Part shown: in pieces, positions 44,087 to 51,189 of the stretch
Layout: every line of letters begins with the position of its first letter
Position numbering within the stretch: the stretch's first letter is position 1
Assembly (NCBI GenBank): GCA_015067315.1
Contig: SVMR01000006.1
Span: forward strand, 1 to 64,000
Direction: 5' to 3'
From: Oscillospiraceae bacterium
GTDB taxonomy: Bacteria; Bacillota; Clostridia; Oscillospirales; Ruminococcaceae
Length of the DNA stretch: 64,000 nucleotides
The notes under the pieces: model-generated
Databases searched by the model: none
Told to the model about the DNA's origin: nothing
Seen by the model: only the letters and a program-made list of their open reading frames with translations
Translations under genes and position numbers: made by a program

Positions 44087-44827
44087 TTACAAAGATTCAC
44101 AACTATTGATTCTTTCCGACAATTCATTTTCTAAACATTCTACTATATAGTCGTCAGTAAAGTTACACAACTCATTTTTCAGAGCATCCCTTTTTTGGTT
44201 AACTTGCTTGTTAAAAGTTTCTATATAGTCCATCTCATCAGATGAAGGCTCCATTGTTCCAACAATGTTAACTGCAATGCAAAGATTACTATATAATTCA
44301 GCATAATCTTTTTTGTTAAAAGCTTTTTTCATTGATAATGTAGTTTTTTCAATTAGGTATTTGGCGCTTTCACTGATTTCCATATATTCCATTTGCTTAA
44401 TGCTTAATAGTTTGTCAGAAATTAAAATAAACACATCATCTAAGGTTTCAAATTTTTCGAAGTTAATATTGTTTGTTTTTTCTTTACTATTAAGTTCGTC
44501 TAAACTTGAAAATGTTTCTTGATTTGTTTTTATCAAATGCATATTTAACGAGTTTACCATAAATATGGATAGGCTAATAATAGATTTACATACAGTTTTT
44601 ATATTACTTTTTTCTCGCAAATACTTTCCAAAATTCAATCCTAAAGGAATCAAGACAGAAGGTAAGATAGCTGGAAGCAATGAAATTAATAATGTATTAG
44701 TTTCATTGTTTTTTGGATAACAAAAATAGCCACATATTAAAATGCAAATTATGGCAATTACAAAAAATACTATATTATCAGTATGCCAAAATGAAAGTTT
44801 GTTTTTATATTTTTTCTTATTATTCAT
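44087..44827 (-). CDS. Two-helix membrane protein partner of nuclease-like gene
   Basis: A 246-residue protein from the ATG behind GAGGGTG. Two membrane helices lie near the N-terminus (about 18-37 and 46-68: IVFFVIAIICILICGYF and TLLISLLPAILPSVLIPLGL), followed by about 170 cytosolic, mainly helical residues rich in Lys, Glu and Asn. No family recognised. The gene ends 13 bases before the nuclease-like gene. A membrane-anchored helical partner next to a nuclease recalls effector/sensor pairs of defence systems; which part would sense or act cannot be told. Confidence 0.65.
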   Translation of the reverse strand: MNNKKKYKNKLSFWHTDNIVFFVIAIICILICGYFCYPKNNETNTLLISLLPAILPSVLIPLGLNFGKYLREKSNIKTVCKSIISLSIFMVNSLNMHLIKTNQETFSSLDELNSKEKTNNINFEKFETLDDVFILISDKLLSIKQMEYMEISESAKYLIEKTTLSMKKAFNKKDYAELYSNLCIAVNIVGTMEPSSDEMDYIETFNKQVNQKRDALKNELCNFTDDYIVECLENELSERINSCESL

Positions 44828-44886
44828 TACTTCACCCTCGCATATTGCGATGTTTACCAAAATTAAAAGATTTTTAATTTTGGCTA

Positions 44887-46077
44887 TTAGGCCGTCAGCC
44901 AGTCTGCAATATCTACAATTTTAACGCCTTCATATTGGTATTCGGGATCTCTTGTGCGGGCAATTACCATTTTGGGATACGCATCTTTAATTTGTAAGAG
45001 CGGTGATACTTCGCGTTCAAATGTCTTTTCATCTGAAATATTGTCTGAAACCTGAATATAAATTTTTTCATTGCGTTTTATTGCAACGAAGTCGATTTCC
45101 TTTTTATAAAGAACTCCGACATATACCTCGTATCCTCTGCGCAGAAGTTCAACTGCAACTATATTTTCAAGGATTCTTCCGTAATCCATATTTTTTGTAC
45201 CGAGTTTTGCGTAACGGAAAGAATGGTCGCTTAAATAGTATTTATCATTGCTTGAAAGATATTTTTTGCCTTTAATGTCATATCTGCGGACTTTATAAAA
45301 AGCAAAAGCGTTGCAAAGGTACTGCATATAAGAACCTACGGTATTATGATGTATCTTTTCCATAGCAACTTTAAGAGTGCTTGTTATATTTCTTGCAGAT
45401 GAAAGATTTGAGATGTTGTCCATAAGAAAATCCACAATTTTATCCATAAGCTGGGGGTTACGGATTTTATATTTTTTATGAATATCTCTCACTATAAGAG
45501 TATTGAAAACATCCGCAATATAGTCAAATTTTGCTTCTTGATTCTTGTAAAGATAGGATCCGGACATACCGCCTTCAATAAGATACTTATCGAAAGCAGA
45601 ATACTTGTCCTCGTAATTAAAATACTGCATATACTCGCTGAAAGAGAAAGGATATACTTTTATCTCGAAAGTTCTTCCAGTAAATAATGTTGCAAGGTCT
45701 GAACTTAAAAGAAATGCATTCGAGCCGGTTATATAAATATCATATTTCTCGGATGCGTGCAGACCGTTTATTGCTTTTTCAAAATCGGTACACATCTGTA
45801 CCTCATCAATAAAAACAAAGTTCTCTTTATCTTCATCGTATTTGGAATTTATATAGTCATATAAACGGTGATATTCGAGCAAATCTTCATATTCGGGAAG
45901 GTTGAAGTTTATATGAATGATATTGCTATTTGTGACATTGTTTGAAACATATTTTTTGAAGGCTTCCATAAGTTTGGATTTGCCGCTGCGTCTTACACCT
46001 GTGATAACTTTTATATCAGGAGTTCCAATAACATCTATCAGTTTATTTAAATAATGAGTTCTTTCAATAAGTTTCAT
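44887..46077 (-). CDS. AAA ATPase with DUF4143 C-terminal domain
   Basis: A 396-residue protein of the common AAA_14-DUF4143 group. Walker A is at residues 26-34 (GVRRSGKSK), Walker B at FVFIDEVQM (about 87-95), sensor-1-like YDIYITGSNAFLLSSDL follows. The C-terminal DUF4143 part contains GRILENIVAVELLRRGYEVYVGVLYKKEIDFVAIKRNEKIYIQV, a PD-(D/E)XK-like core that is often degenerate. Such proteins are widespread in gut anaerobes and mobile DNA; function unproven. Base composition here is higher in GC than the next genes, so it may have been acquired separately. Its promoter (TTGACA-N17-TAATAG) is at 46112-46140. Confidence 0.88.
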   Translation of the reverse strand: MKLIERTHYLNKLIDVIGTPDIKVITGVRRSGKSKLMEAFKKYVSNNVTNSNIIHINFNLPEYEDLLEYHRLYDYINSKYDEDKENFVFIDEVQMCTDFEKAINGLHASEKYDIYITGSNAFLLSSDLATLFTGRTFEIKVYPFSFSEYMQYFNYEDKYSAFDKYLIEGGMSGSYLYKNQEAKFDYIADVFNTLIVRDIHKKYKIRNPQLMDKIVDFLMDNISNLSSARNITSTLKVAMEKIHHNTVGSYMQYLCNAFAFYKVRRYDIKGKKYLSSNDKYYLSDHSFRYAKLGTKNMDYGRILENIVAVELLRRGYEVYVGVLYKKEIDFVAIKRNEKIYIQVSDNISDEKTFEREVSPLLQIKDAYPKMVIARTRDPEYQYEGVKIVDIADWLTA

Positions 46078-46111
46078 ATAAATTTCACCTCACAGTTATA
46101 TACTAACACTT

Positions 46112-46140
46112 CTATTAGCCAAAATCAATATATTTGTCAA
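46112..46140 (-). promoter_or_regulatory. Promoter of DUF4143 ATPase gene
   Basis: TTGACA (46135-46140), 17-base spacer, TAATAG (46112-46117) on the minus strand. The -10 overlaps the sequence TAGCCAAAAT, whose inverted copy lies at the other end of the gene. Confidence 0.55.
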
Positions 46141-46179
46141 AACGGCTACTAACTATATAGCGATTTATCATACACTCTA

Positions 46180-46208
46180 TTGTCTTAATTTTTATTAGGT
46201 ATTATAAT
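46180..46208 (+). promoter_or_regulatory. Promoter of zinc-knuckle membrane protein gene
   Basis: TTGTCT (46180-46185), 17-base spacer, TATAAT (46203-46208) on the plus strand, followed by GGAG and the ATG at 46244. Confidence 0.75.
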
Positions 46209-46243
46209 GGATTTACTTAAAATACAAATTGGAGAAATTTATA

Positions 46244-46972
46244 ATGAAAATGCACATAAATAAGAAATGGAAATTATTTATTGTGATTGCTATTACCATT
46301 ATTTTTATTATAGCAATACATGCCATTAAACAAATAAATATTAAGAAAGAAATTATTGCAGGATACTCAGAAATAATTGATATTGTATTGGATGAATATT
46401 TAGCCGGAACTGGATTAGATAGATGGGGCAATATTCGTGAAAATGAATATGCAATTAAAACCGAATTGAATGAAATTGCATATGAAATTGTCGAAATTAC
46501 TGCCGAAGAAGGTCTATATAGAGGTAATCACGATGATACTTATGTTTTAAACGTAGTGGTATATTTAACTTGTACAGATGAGATATCAAACAGCGATAAA
46601 CAAAAATTAGCTGATGAAGTTTTTTGGACATTTTACGATATTCAAAGTGTTGCATATGGTATAGAAATAGGTGATTACAAATGCTCTTATTATCCAACAG
46701 AGGATTCTGACTATGCGTATAAGGATCTGATTACTATTTATGTTAATGGAGATAAAATCATTTACCCTCATCGCCGTGAAACCAACAATACAAACGAAAG
46801 TAATCTCGTTAAGTGTCGGCGTTCGGGATGTGGCAAAGAAGCTGTTCATGAAGAGTGGGACAGACGATATTGTTCTGAAAATATAAGAGAAACTCATTAT
46901 TGCAGATATCCTGGCTGTACTAATCAAATACCCAACTCAAGCACCAAGCAGTATTGTTATAATCACGATTGA
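46244..46972 (+). CDS. Membrane-anchored protein with C-terminal zinc knuckles
   Basis: A 242-residue protein. One N-terminal helix (about 8-28: WKLFIVIAITIIFIIAIHAI) anchors it, probably with the rest outside. The middle (about 30-170) is a soluble domain with no known motif. The tail has two Cys/His clusters, CRRSGCGKEAVHEEWDRRYCSEN and CRYPGCTNQIPNSSTKQYCYNH, of a treble-clef-like pattern CxxxxC...C...H. The ATG with GGAG ten bases upstream is preferred to a TTG five codons earlier. The gene stands alone and diverges from the ATPase gene. Function unknown. Confidence 0.65.
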   Translation: MKMHINKKWKLFIVIAITIIFIIAIHAIKQINIKKEIIAGYSEIIDIVLDEYLAGTGLDRWGNIRENEYAIKTELNEIAYEIVEITAEEGLYRGNHDDTYVLNVVVYLTCTDEISNSDKQKLADEVFWTFYDIQSVAYGIEIGDYKCSYYPTEDSDYAYKDLITIYVNGDKIIYPHRRETNNTNESNLVKCRRSGCGKEAVHEEWDRRYCSENIRETHYCRYPGCTNQIPNSSTKQYCYNHD

Positions 46973-47093
46973 TTTTTGTCAAAAGAATACAAAGTATTTG
47001 TCTTTGGCTTCTTTATTTAATTATTTGTAGTATATTAATAAAAGCTTTTAACCCTGACGTTTTAGAAACATGAAAACAAGGAAATACGATTAT

Positions 47094-47159
47094 TACTCCG
47101 TCGCAAGCAACGCCTTTGGCTAGCCACGGCAGAACTTTGCAAGGATTTCCCTGCAACCC
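47094..47159 (-). ncRNA. Structured element, copy 2 (GGGTTGCAGGG...GACGGAGTA)
   Basis: Read on the minus strand it begins GGGTTGCAGGG and ends CTTGCGACGGAGTA, like copy 1 at 41884-41952. The centre is different but still self-complementary: outer GCAAAG/CTTGC and inner TGGCT/AGCCA with GCC/GGC. It is the only GC-rich patch in the 306-base gap 46973-47278, which otherwise holds only the promoter of the next gene. Structure kept while sequence changes argues for a functional fold. Confidence 0.5.
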
Positions 47160-47200
47160 ATTTTTATTTTAGACTATGACATTTTCAAATACAAAGCACA

Positions 47201-47228
47201 TTGTTTTATTTTTCAAACGTATTATACT
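47201..47228 (+). promoter_or_regulatory. Promoter of 848-residue multi-pass protein gene
   Basis: TTGTTT (47201-47206), 16-base spacer, TATACT (47223-47228) on the plus strand, 60 bases before the ATG at 47288. Confidence 0.65.
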
Positions 47229-47287
47229 ATAAGATAATAACTTAATAAGTAATTTATTTTTAATAATCAATTAAGGTAGTGAAAACT

Positions 47288-49834
47288 ATGCAAAATCGGT
47301 GGATAAAAATTAATAGAAAAACTATGGAAATAATAATCCTAGGTATTAGTATTTTACTTTTTGTTATAGCTTTATTGTGTGATATTAGTTTTTTATCTGT
47401 ATTTAAATTTTTGACATTAAAATTTTCTAATAAAGATGATCTTTTGCTTGCGTTATTTGGAGTACAGGCTTCAGTAAGCACTATAAGCATAGCAATAGTA
47501 ACATTAATAGCAGGCGTCTTTTCCGAAAGTGCATATGGCGTATCTTTTTCTAAATTTATTTTTAATATAAAACCATGGATTTTTAAACATAACAGGCTAA
47601 TTATCGGCGGATTACTAATAACTGTAGCTAATTATTTTTTTATTGCATTTAACTATTATAATGTTTCGTTGGTAATGTTTTTACTTAGTATAATCATATC
47701 TATTGTGTTGGTAAAAGATACTTGCGTTATTTTTTTAGGTAAAAAAGAATTAAAAAAACAAATAAAAGAATTTATTGAGAATAATTATACAGACAAAAAT
47801 TTACTCGAAATTGAAAACTATTTGTTAAAAAACGGCGGAATAGATAACTTCTCAATATTTGAAGAAAATATTGAATTAATAAAAGCTATTTATACACAAG
47901 AAATATCTAAAATAAAAAACGGAGTAAAAAGCTCAAAAATAGAACAAATAGAAAATATTTTCGTAAATATTTTTACAAGTGTACTTAAGAAAGAAAACCC
48001 GAAATTATTAAACTATATTTTGATAAATATTTACGATTTATACGAGATAGCGAACGAACAAAATAATACGATCGTTTTAAATTTGTGGGACGATATTTCA
48101 TTCGATTTTTTCAAAGCAATCAAAATATTATTGTCTTATCCTGAATTTAAAAAAGGATTAATATATAGATTCCATGCAGTTTTATGTGATAATCAGAAAA
48201 TTGAAACAAAAAATGGAAAAGAAAAAATATTAAACTGTTTTGATTTAAAATATTATTCAATGAGGGCCTTTGCTGCATTAAGGCAAAATGAGAGTGGATT
48301 GGTATTGGATTCTGATAGACGATATACTATTCCAATGCTTTATAGAGGAATTATAGACTCTTTAGATGATAAGCTTTATGAAAACCAAACAAAGCGAGAA
48401 TTGGTTATAGAACTATGCTATTTTATAAAAATATTAGTTGATTCAGGAGAAAAAGAAGCGTTAAAAAAACTATATTTTAATTCCGGAAGACAAAATTATC
48501 CGGAATATTATAAAATATCCTTTGTTGCTATAATGGCATATCTGTACTATGTTTCCAGAAGAGAGTGTTTAGTTGCAGATAAACCTGTAAAAAAGCATTC
48601 AGAAGAAATAATAAAAGAAAATCAAAGTGTAATTAAATATATATTTCAGACTATCGATTTTGCCGAAGTAATAAAAAATCATTTTAAAATTTTTTACAAT
48701 CTACTTGATCAATGGGAAGAATTTCCTGACGGGCAAGCTAAATGGGTAATTTTCGATACGGTACTAAAAGATTTTATAATTTTTGTAGCATTAATTGTTT
48801 GTAAAAATTATAATGAAGATGTAAAATATTACGAAATATCTGAAATAATTGACACTATAAATATCTCTGGTATGTTTTCTTTATACAATAGCTTCTTTGG
48901 CAATAATAAATTCGATACATATTTCCCGGATTTCAAAGATTTATTTTTTGGATTGCATAGCAAAAAAGACTATGAAAATGAAATAAATGTTTTGCATGAG
49001 ATATTTGTCCAAAAATATAAAGAAGAAGAACTTTTGTATGGAGAAAAAGAAAAGATAACAGTTGAATATGAAAAGATATTCGAAGAAAACATAAAGAAAA
49101 CAATAAATACATTAATTGAATCCCATTCGAAAGTTTTTGACAATATTTCCGTAAATATCAAAGAAGAAAATTCAATTGATACTATCGATAAATATGAAAC
49201 CAAAGATATTCTGTTGTGTACCGGTATTTTTCATAATTTTACGATTAATAAGGAAAACTTAGAAACAAGTCTATCATCCACATTCGTTAGTCACTCTATT
49301 TATGCATATGTAAAATCAATATATGCGTGCTTGCTTTCAAAAGAATTAAACTATAAAGAAAAAAACAAGCAACAGCAGTTTATTAATTTGTTAGAAGCTA
49401 ATGGAGTTTCCGGTGATACAGTTATCGGCGAAGCTTCCACATTTTCTTTTTGGCGTGAAGATGATAAGGATTTGCTAAACAAATATACAAGTAACATGGA
49501 TAAAATAGAATATCCCGATGGTATAAACAGCATTTGTGTTATTGAAAGTTCTGCGGTACATTTTTCTATGTTTGATATAAAGGTAGTCTTTAGTAATTTA
49601 GAAAAAGAAGAAATAATGCATCAATGCAAAATTGATGAAGAAAAAGGGATTTTGTATAATGTCACAAACGATATTTTCATTCCTTTTTCAAAAGAGGAAC
49701 TAATCAAACATATAAACAATATTCAAAAAAGAGTATCTATTTATGCGACAATAAAATATAAACTTGATAAAAAAATTGTGGGTGCTATTTTGAATATTAA
49801 TTATGATGATTCTGATAGTAACGAAGACGAATGA
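47288..49834 (+). CDS. Large protein with four N-terminal membrane helices
   Basis: About 848 residues. Four predicted helices lie in the first 150 residues (for example IIILGISILLFVIALLCDI, ASVSTISIAIVTLIAGVF, LIIGGLLITVANYFFIAF and MFLLSIIISIVLV), then about 690 mostly helical, Lys/Glu/Asn-rich residues, presumably cytosolic. No catalytic motif is visible. The ATG is chosen because AAGG lies 11 bases upstream; a GTG three codons earlier is too close to that site. It is very AT-rich, its own transcription unit with promoter and perfect terminator. Large membrane proteins with such helical bodies occur in unclassified defence loci, but no assignment is possible. Confidence 0.65.
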   Translation: MQNRWIKINRKTMEIIILGISILLFVIALLCDISFLSVFKFLTLKFSNKDDLLLALFGVQASVSTISIAIVTLIAGVFSESAYGVSFSKFIFNIKPWIFKHNRLIIGGLLITVANYFFIAFNYYNVSLVMFLLSIIISIVLVKDTCVIFLGKKELKKQIKEFIENNYTDKNLLEIENYLLKNGGIDNFSIFEENIELIKAIYTQEISKIKNGVKSSKIEQIENIFVNIFTSVLKKENPKLLNYILINIYDLYEIANEQNNTIVLNLWDDISFDFFKAIKILLSYPEFKKGLIYRFHAVLCDNQKIETKNGKEKILNCFDLKYYSMRAFAALRQNESGLVLDSDRRYTIPMLYRGIIDSLDDKLYENQTKRELVIELCYFIKILVDSGEKEALKKLYFNSGRQNYPEYYKISFVAIMAYLYYVSRRECLVADKPVKKHSEEIIKENQSVIKYIFQTIDFAEVIKNHFKIFYNLLDQWEEFPDGQAKWVIFDTVLKDFIIFVALIVCKNYNEDVKYYEISEIIDTINISGMFSLYNSFFGNNKFDTYFPDFKDLFFGLHSKKDYENEINVLHEIFVQKYKEEELLYGEKEKITVEYEKIFEENIKKTINTLIESHSKVFDNISVNIKEENSIDTIDKYETKDILLCTGIFHNFTINKENLETSLSSTFVSHSIYAYVKSIYACLLSKELNYKEKNKQQQFINLLEANGVSGDTVIGEASTFSFWREDDKDLLNKYTSNMDKIEYPDGINSICVIESSAVHFSMFDIKVVFSNLEKEEIMHQCKIDEEKGILYNVTNDIFIPFSKEELIKHINNIQKRVSIYATIKYKLDKKIVGAILNINYDDSDSNEDE

Positions 49835-49852
49835 TGTATCTATATTAATTGT

Positions 49853-49892
49853 AAAAGGAGCTTGGACGATATCGTCCAAGCTCCTTTTTTTG
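49853..49892. terminator. Bidirectional terminator with perfect 30-base palindrome
   Basis: AGGAGCTTGGACGAT directly followed by its reverse complement (49857-49886), with A and T runs outside. It ends both the multi-pass protein gene (plus) and the tnpV group (minus). Confidence 0.92.
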
Positions 49893-49897
49893 CTCCA

Positions 49898-50239
49898 TTA
49901 TTTGAATATTTCTTTGTTTATGATTTCTTCAACTCTATTTCTAATGTTATTCATACACTGAACCCATTCCATCTGGTTTTGTTCTTTGAGCACTTCGTTT
50001 ATGCCTTCCTGTTCCGCTATTTGCTTTACGAGCATTGATTCCATGGTTTGAGCACGGGTGTCAACCTCTGCAACATGCTCGTTGAGTTTTTCGGTGGTAA
50101 GGAGATTTATGAAAAGAATCTTATCATGTTCTTTTATGTATCTGAAATATCTTTGACCGTATATGCCGATATCATATTCTTCCTCTTGGGTCGGTAAAAG
50201 ATTTGGTAAATAATAATCTCCGCAAAATGTATAATCCAT
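49898..50239 (-). CDS. tnpV: Transposon-encoded protein TnpV
   Basis: A 113-residue TnpV-family protein. The family pattern is clear: YYLPNLLPTQEEEYDIGIYGQRYFRYIKEHDKILFINLLTTEKLNEHVAEVDTRAQTMESMLVKQIAEQEGINEVLKEQNQMEWVQCMNNIRNRVEEII. It is found on Tn4451-like and Tn1549-like elements; its biochemical role is not established. It lies four bases downstream of a 58-codon companion gene, inside an element-end operon. Confidence 0.92.
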   Translation of the reverse strand: MDYTFCGDYYLPNLLPTQEEEYDIGIYGQRYFRYIKEHDKILFINLLTTEKLNEHVAEVDTRAQTMESMLVKQIAEQEGINEVLKEQNQMEWVQCMNNIRNRVEEIINKEIFK

Positions 50240-50243
50240 ATAC

Positions 50244-50420
50244 TCACCTCCAAAACAACGATTTTCTTTTTGGTTTAGTGTTGATGACTTTTATCATAAT
50301 GTCATCAATAGCATCGATATATCTTCCTTGCTGAATAAGAGAGTTTCTGAAATCATTAAGTGCGTTTATTACGATTTTCCATTCAGAATCATCAAGAGTA
50401 ATATATCGTTTCTTTTCCAT
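50244..50420 (-). CDS. 58-residue TnpV-associated small protein
   Basis: A short gene below usual length cut-offs: GGAGG eight bases before an ATG opens MEKKRYITLDDSEWKIVINALNDFRNSLIQQGRYIDAIDDIMIKVINTKPKRKS..., ending four bases before the tnpV start. The pattern (a two-helix body with LNDFRN.LI..GRY.DA.DD.MIKV) is the one seen in small proteins accompanying tnpV in other elements; I know no formal family name. Probably cotranscribed with tnpV and the DUF6809-like gene. Confidence 0.75.
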   Translation of the reverse strand: MEKKRYITLDDSEWKIVINALNDFRNSLIQQGRYIDAIDDIMIKVINTKPKRKSLFWR

Positions 50421-50423
50421 GAT

Positions 50424-50717
50424 TTATTCCTCCTTCAGCAAGCTTGATTCAGTTTCCACAAATGTATCATAAGTAAACCTTGCTCCAAGTCTGAATCCGC
50501 TGATAAAACTATCAACAATGGATTCTCCATCAACAATACCCCAGGCATCAACATATTCAAGAAATAGCTTTTTATCTTCTTCGTGAAGTTTTTCTAAAAG
50601 AATGTCCTCATTTTCTGAAAGTATCTTCATTTTTCTGCTATACGATTTGCTTTTCTTCTTTTTCATATTCTGCGGTTCAATATTTCCGTAATACAATTCT
50701 TCAATAAAATTTGCCAT
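50424..50717 (-). CDS. DUF6809-like element protein
   Basis: A 97-residue protein. The ATG chosen follows GGAGG by ten bases and gives MANFIEELYYGNIEPQNMKKKKSKSYSRKMKILSENEDILLEKLHEEDKKLFLEYVDAWGIVDGESIVDSFISGFRLGARFTYDTF. The sequence LYYGNI.P near the start and SFISGFRLGARF near the end are the DUF6809 hallmarks. It is the first gene of the right-end operon and marks the element edge; function unknown. Confidence 0.85.
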   Translation of the reverse strand: MANFIEELYYGNIEPQNMKKKKSKSYSRKMKILSENEDILLEKLHEEDKKLFLEYVDAWGIVDGESIVDSFISGFRLGARFTYDTFVETESSLLKEE

Positions 50718-50799
50718 TATGTAATCCTCCATTACAGATTTGAATTTGTCCAATAATTAAATCATTTTGGCTGATTACAAAAACTTGCCAAAAAAAATA

Positions 50800-50843
50800 G
50801 GCGGCACTTCCTTACGAAGTGCCGCCGAAGCGGAGGATTTTTT
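50800..50843. repeat. Right flanking hairpin repeat of the island
   Basis: Plus strand: GGCGGCACTTCC-TTAC-GAAGTGCCGCC perfect stem, then GAAGCGGAGGATTTTTT. Inverted homologue of the repeat at 39683-39725, with the T run again pointing away from the island. It can act as a terminator for plus-strand transcripts leaving the element. Confidence 0.7.
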
Positions 50844-50858
50844 GTTTTGCTGTATAAA

Positions 50859-51152
50859 TTATTTGATGATGGAAATTCCGCCGATGAGAGGAAGGGGTTT
50901 CATTTCGCCTTTAAGAGCGTTGATGATTCCGAGGATTGTAAAAACGAAAGTTGCAATTCCGCCGACAAATGCAATGATGGTTCCGACTACCGGGATAATT
51001 GCAACGATTCCGAGCACGATGCTTACAAGGAAAAGAACAAGTCCCTGGTTTGCGTGATAACGTGCGAATGCGTCATCTTTTGCCGCAAGAAGCGGAACAA
51101 GGAAAAGAATCCAGATATAAGAGATTGCCGCCATAAGTTTATTGCCTTCCAT
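50859..51152 (-). CDS. DUF4870/Tic20-like small membrane protein
   Basis: A 97-residue protein with three membrane helices (about 7-23, 37-58 and 62-80). The pattern AAISYIWILFLVPLLAAKDDAFARYHANQGLVLFLVSI is the conserved DUF4870/Tic20-like core, with the RYHANQG motif. GGAGG precedes the ATG. It lies 37 bases downstream of the SPFH gene; SPFH proteins and such small membrane proteins are often neighbours, suggesting a shared membrane role. Confidence 0.88.
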   Translation of the reverse strand: MEGNKLMAAISYIWILFLVPLLAAKDDAFARYHANQGLVLFLVSIVLGIVAIIPVVGTIIAFVGGIATFVFTILGIINALKGEMKPLPLIGGISIIK

Positions 51153-51189
51153 AATAAAAGCCTCCTTAAAAACTTTTTTGTTTTAATAA

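Noticed and set aside
47041-47278. A coding gene across the 46973-47278 gap
   Set aside because: The only frame through the GC-rich patch is interrupted by a stop and lacks a start signal; the stretch holds the structured element and a promoter.
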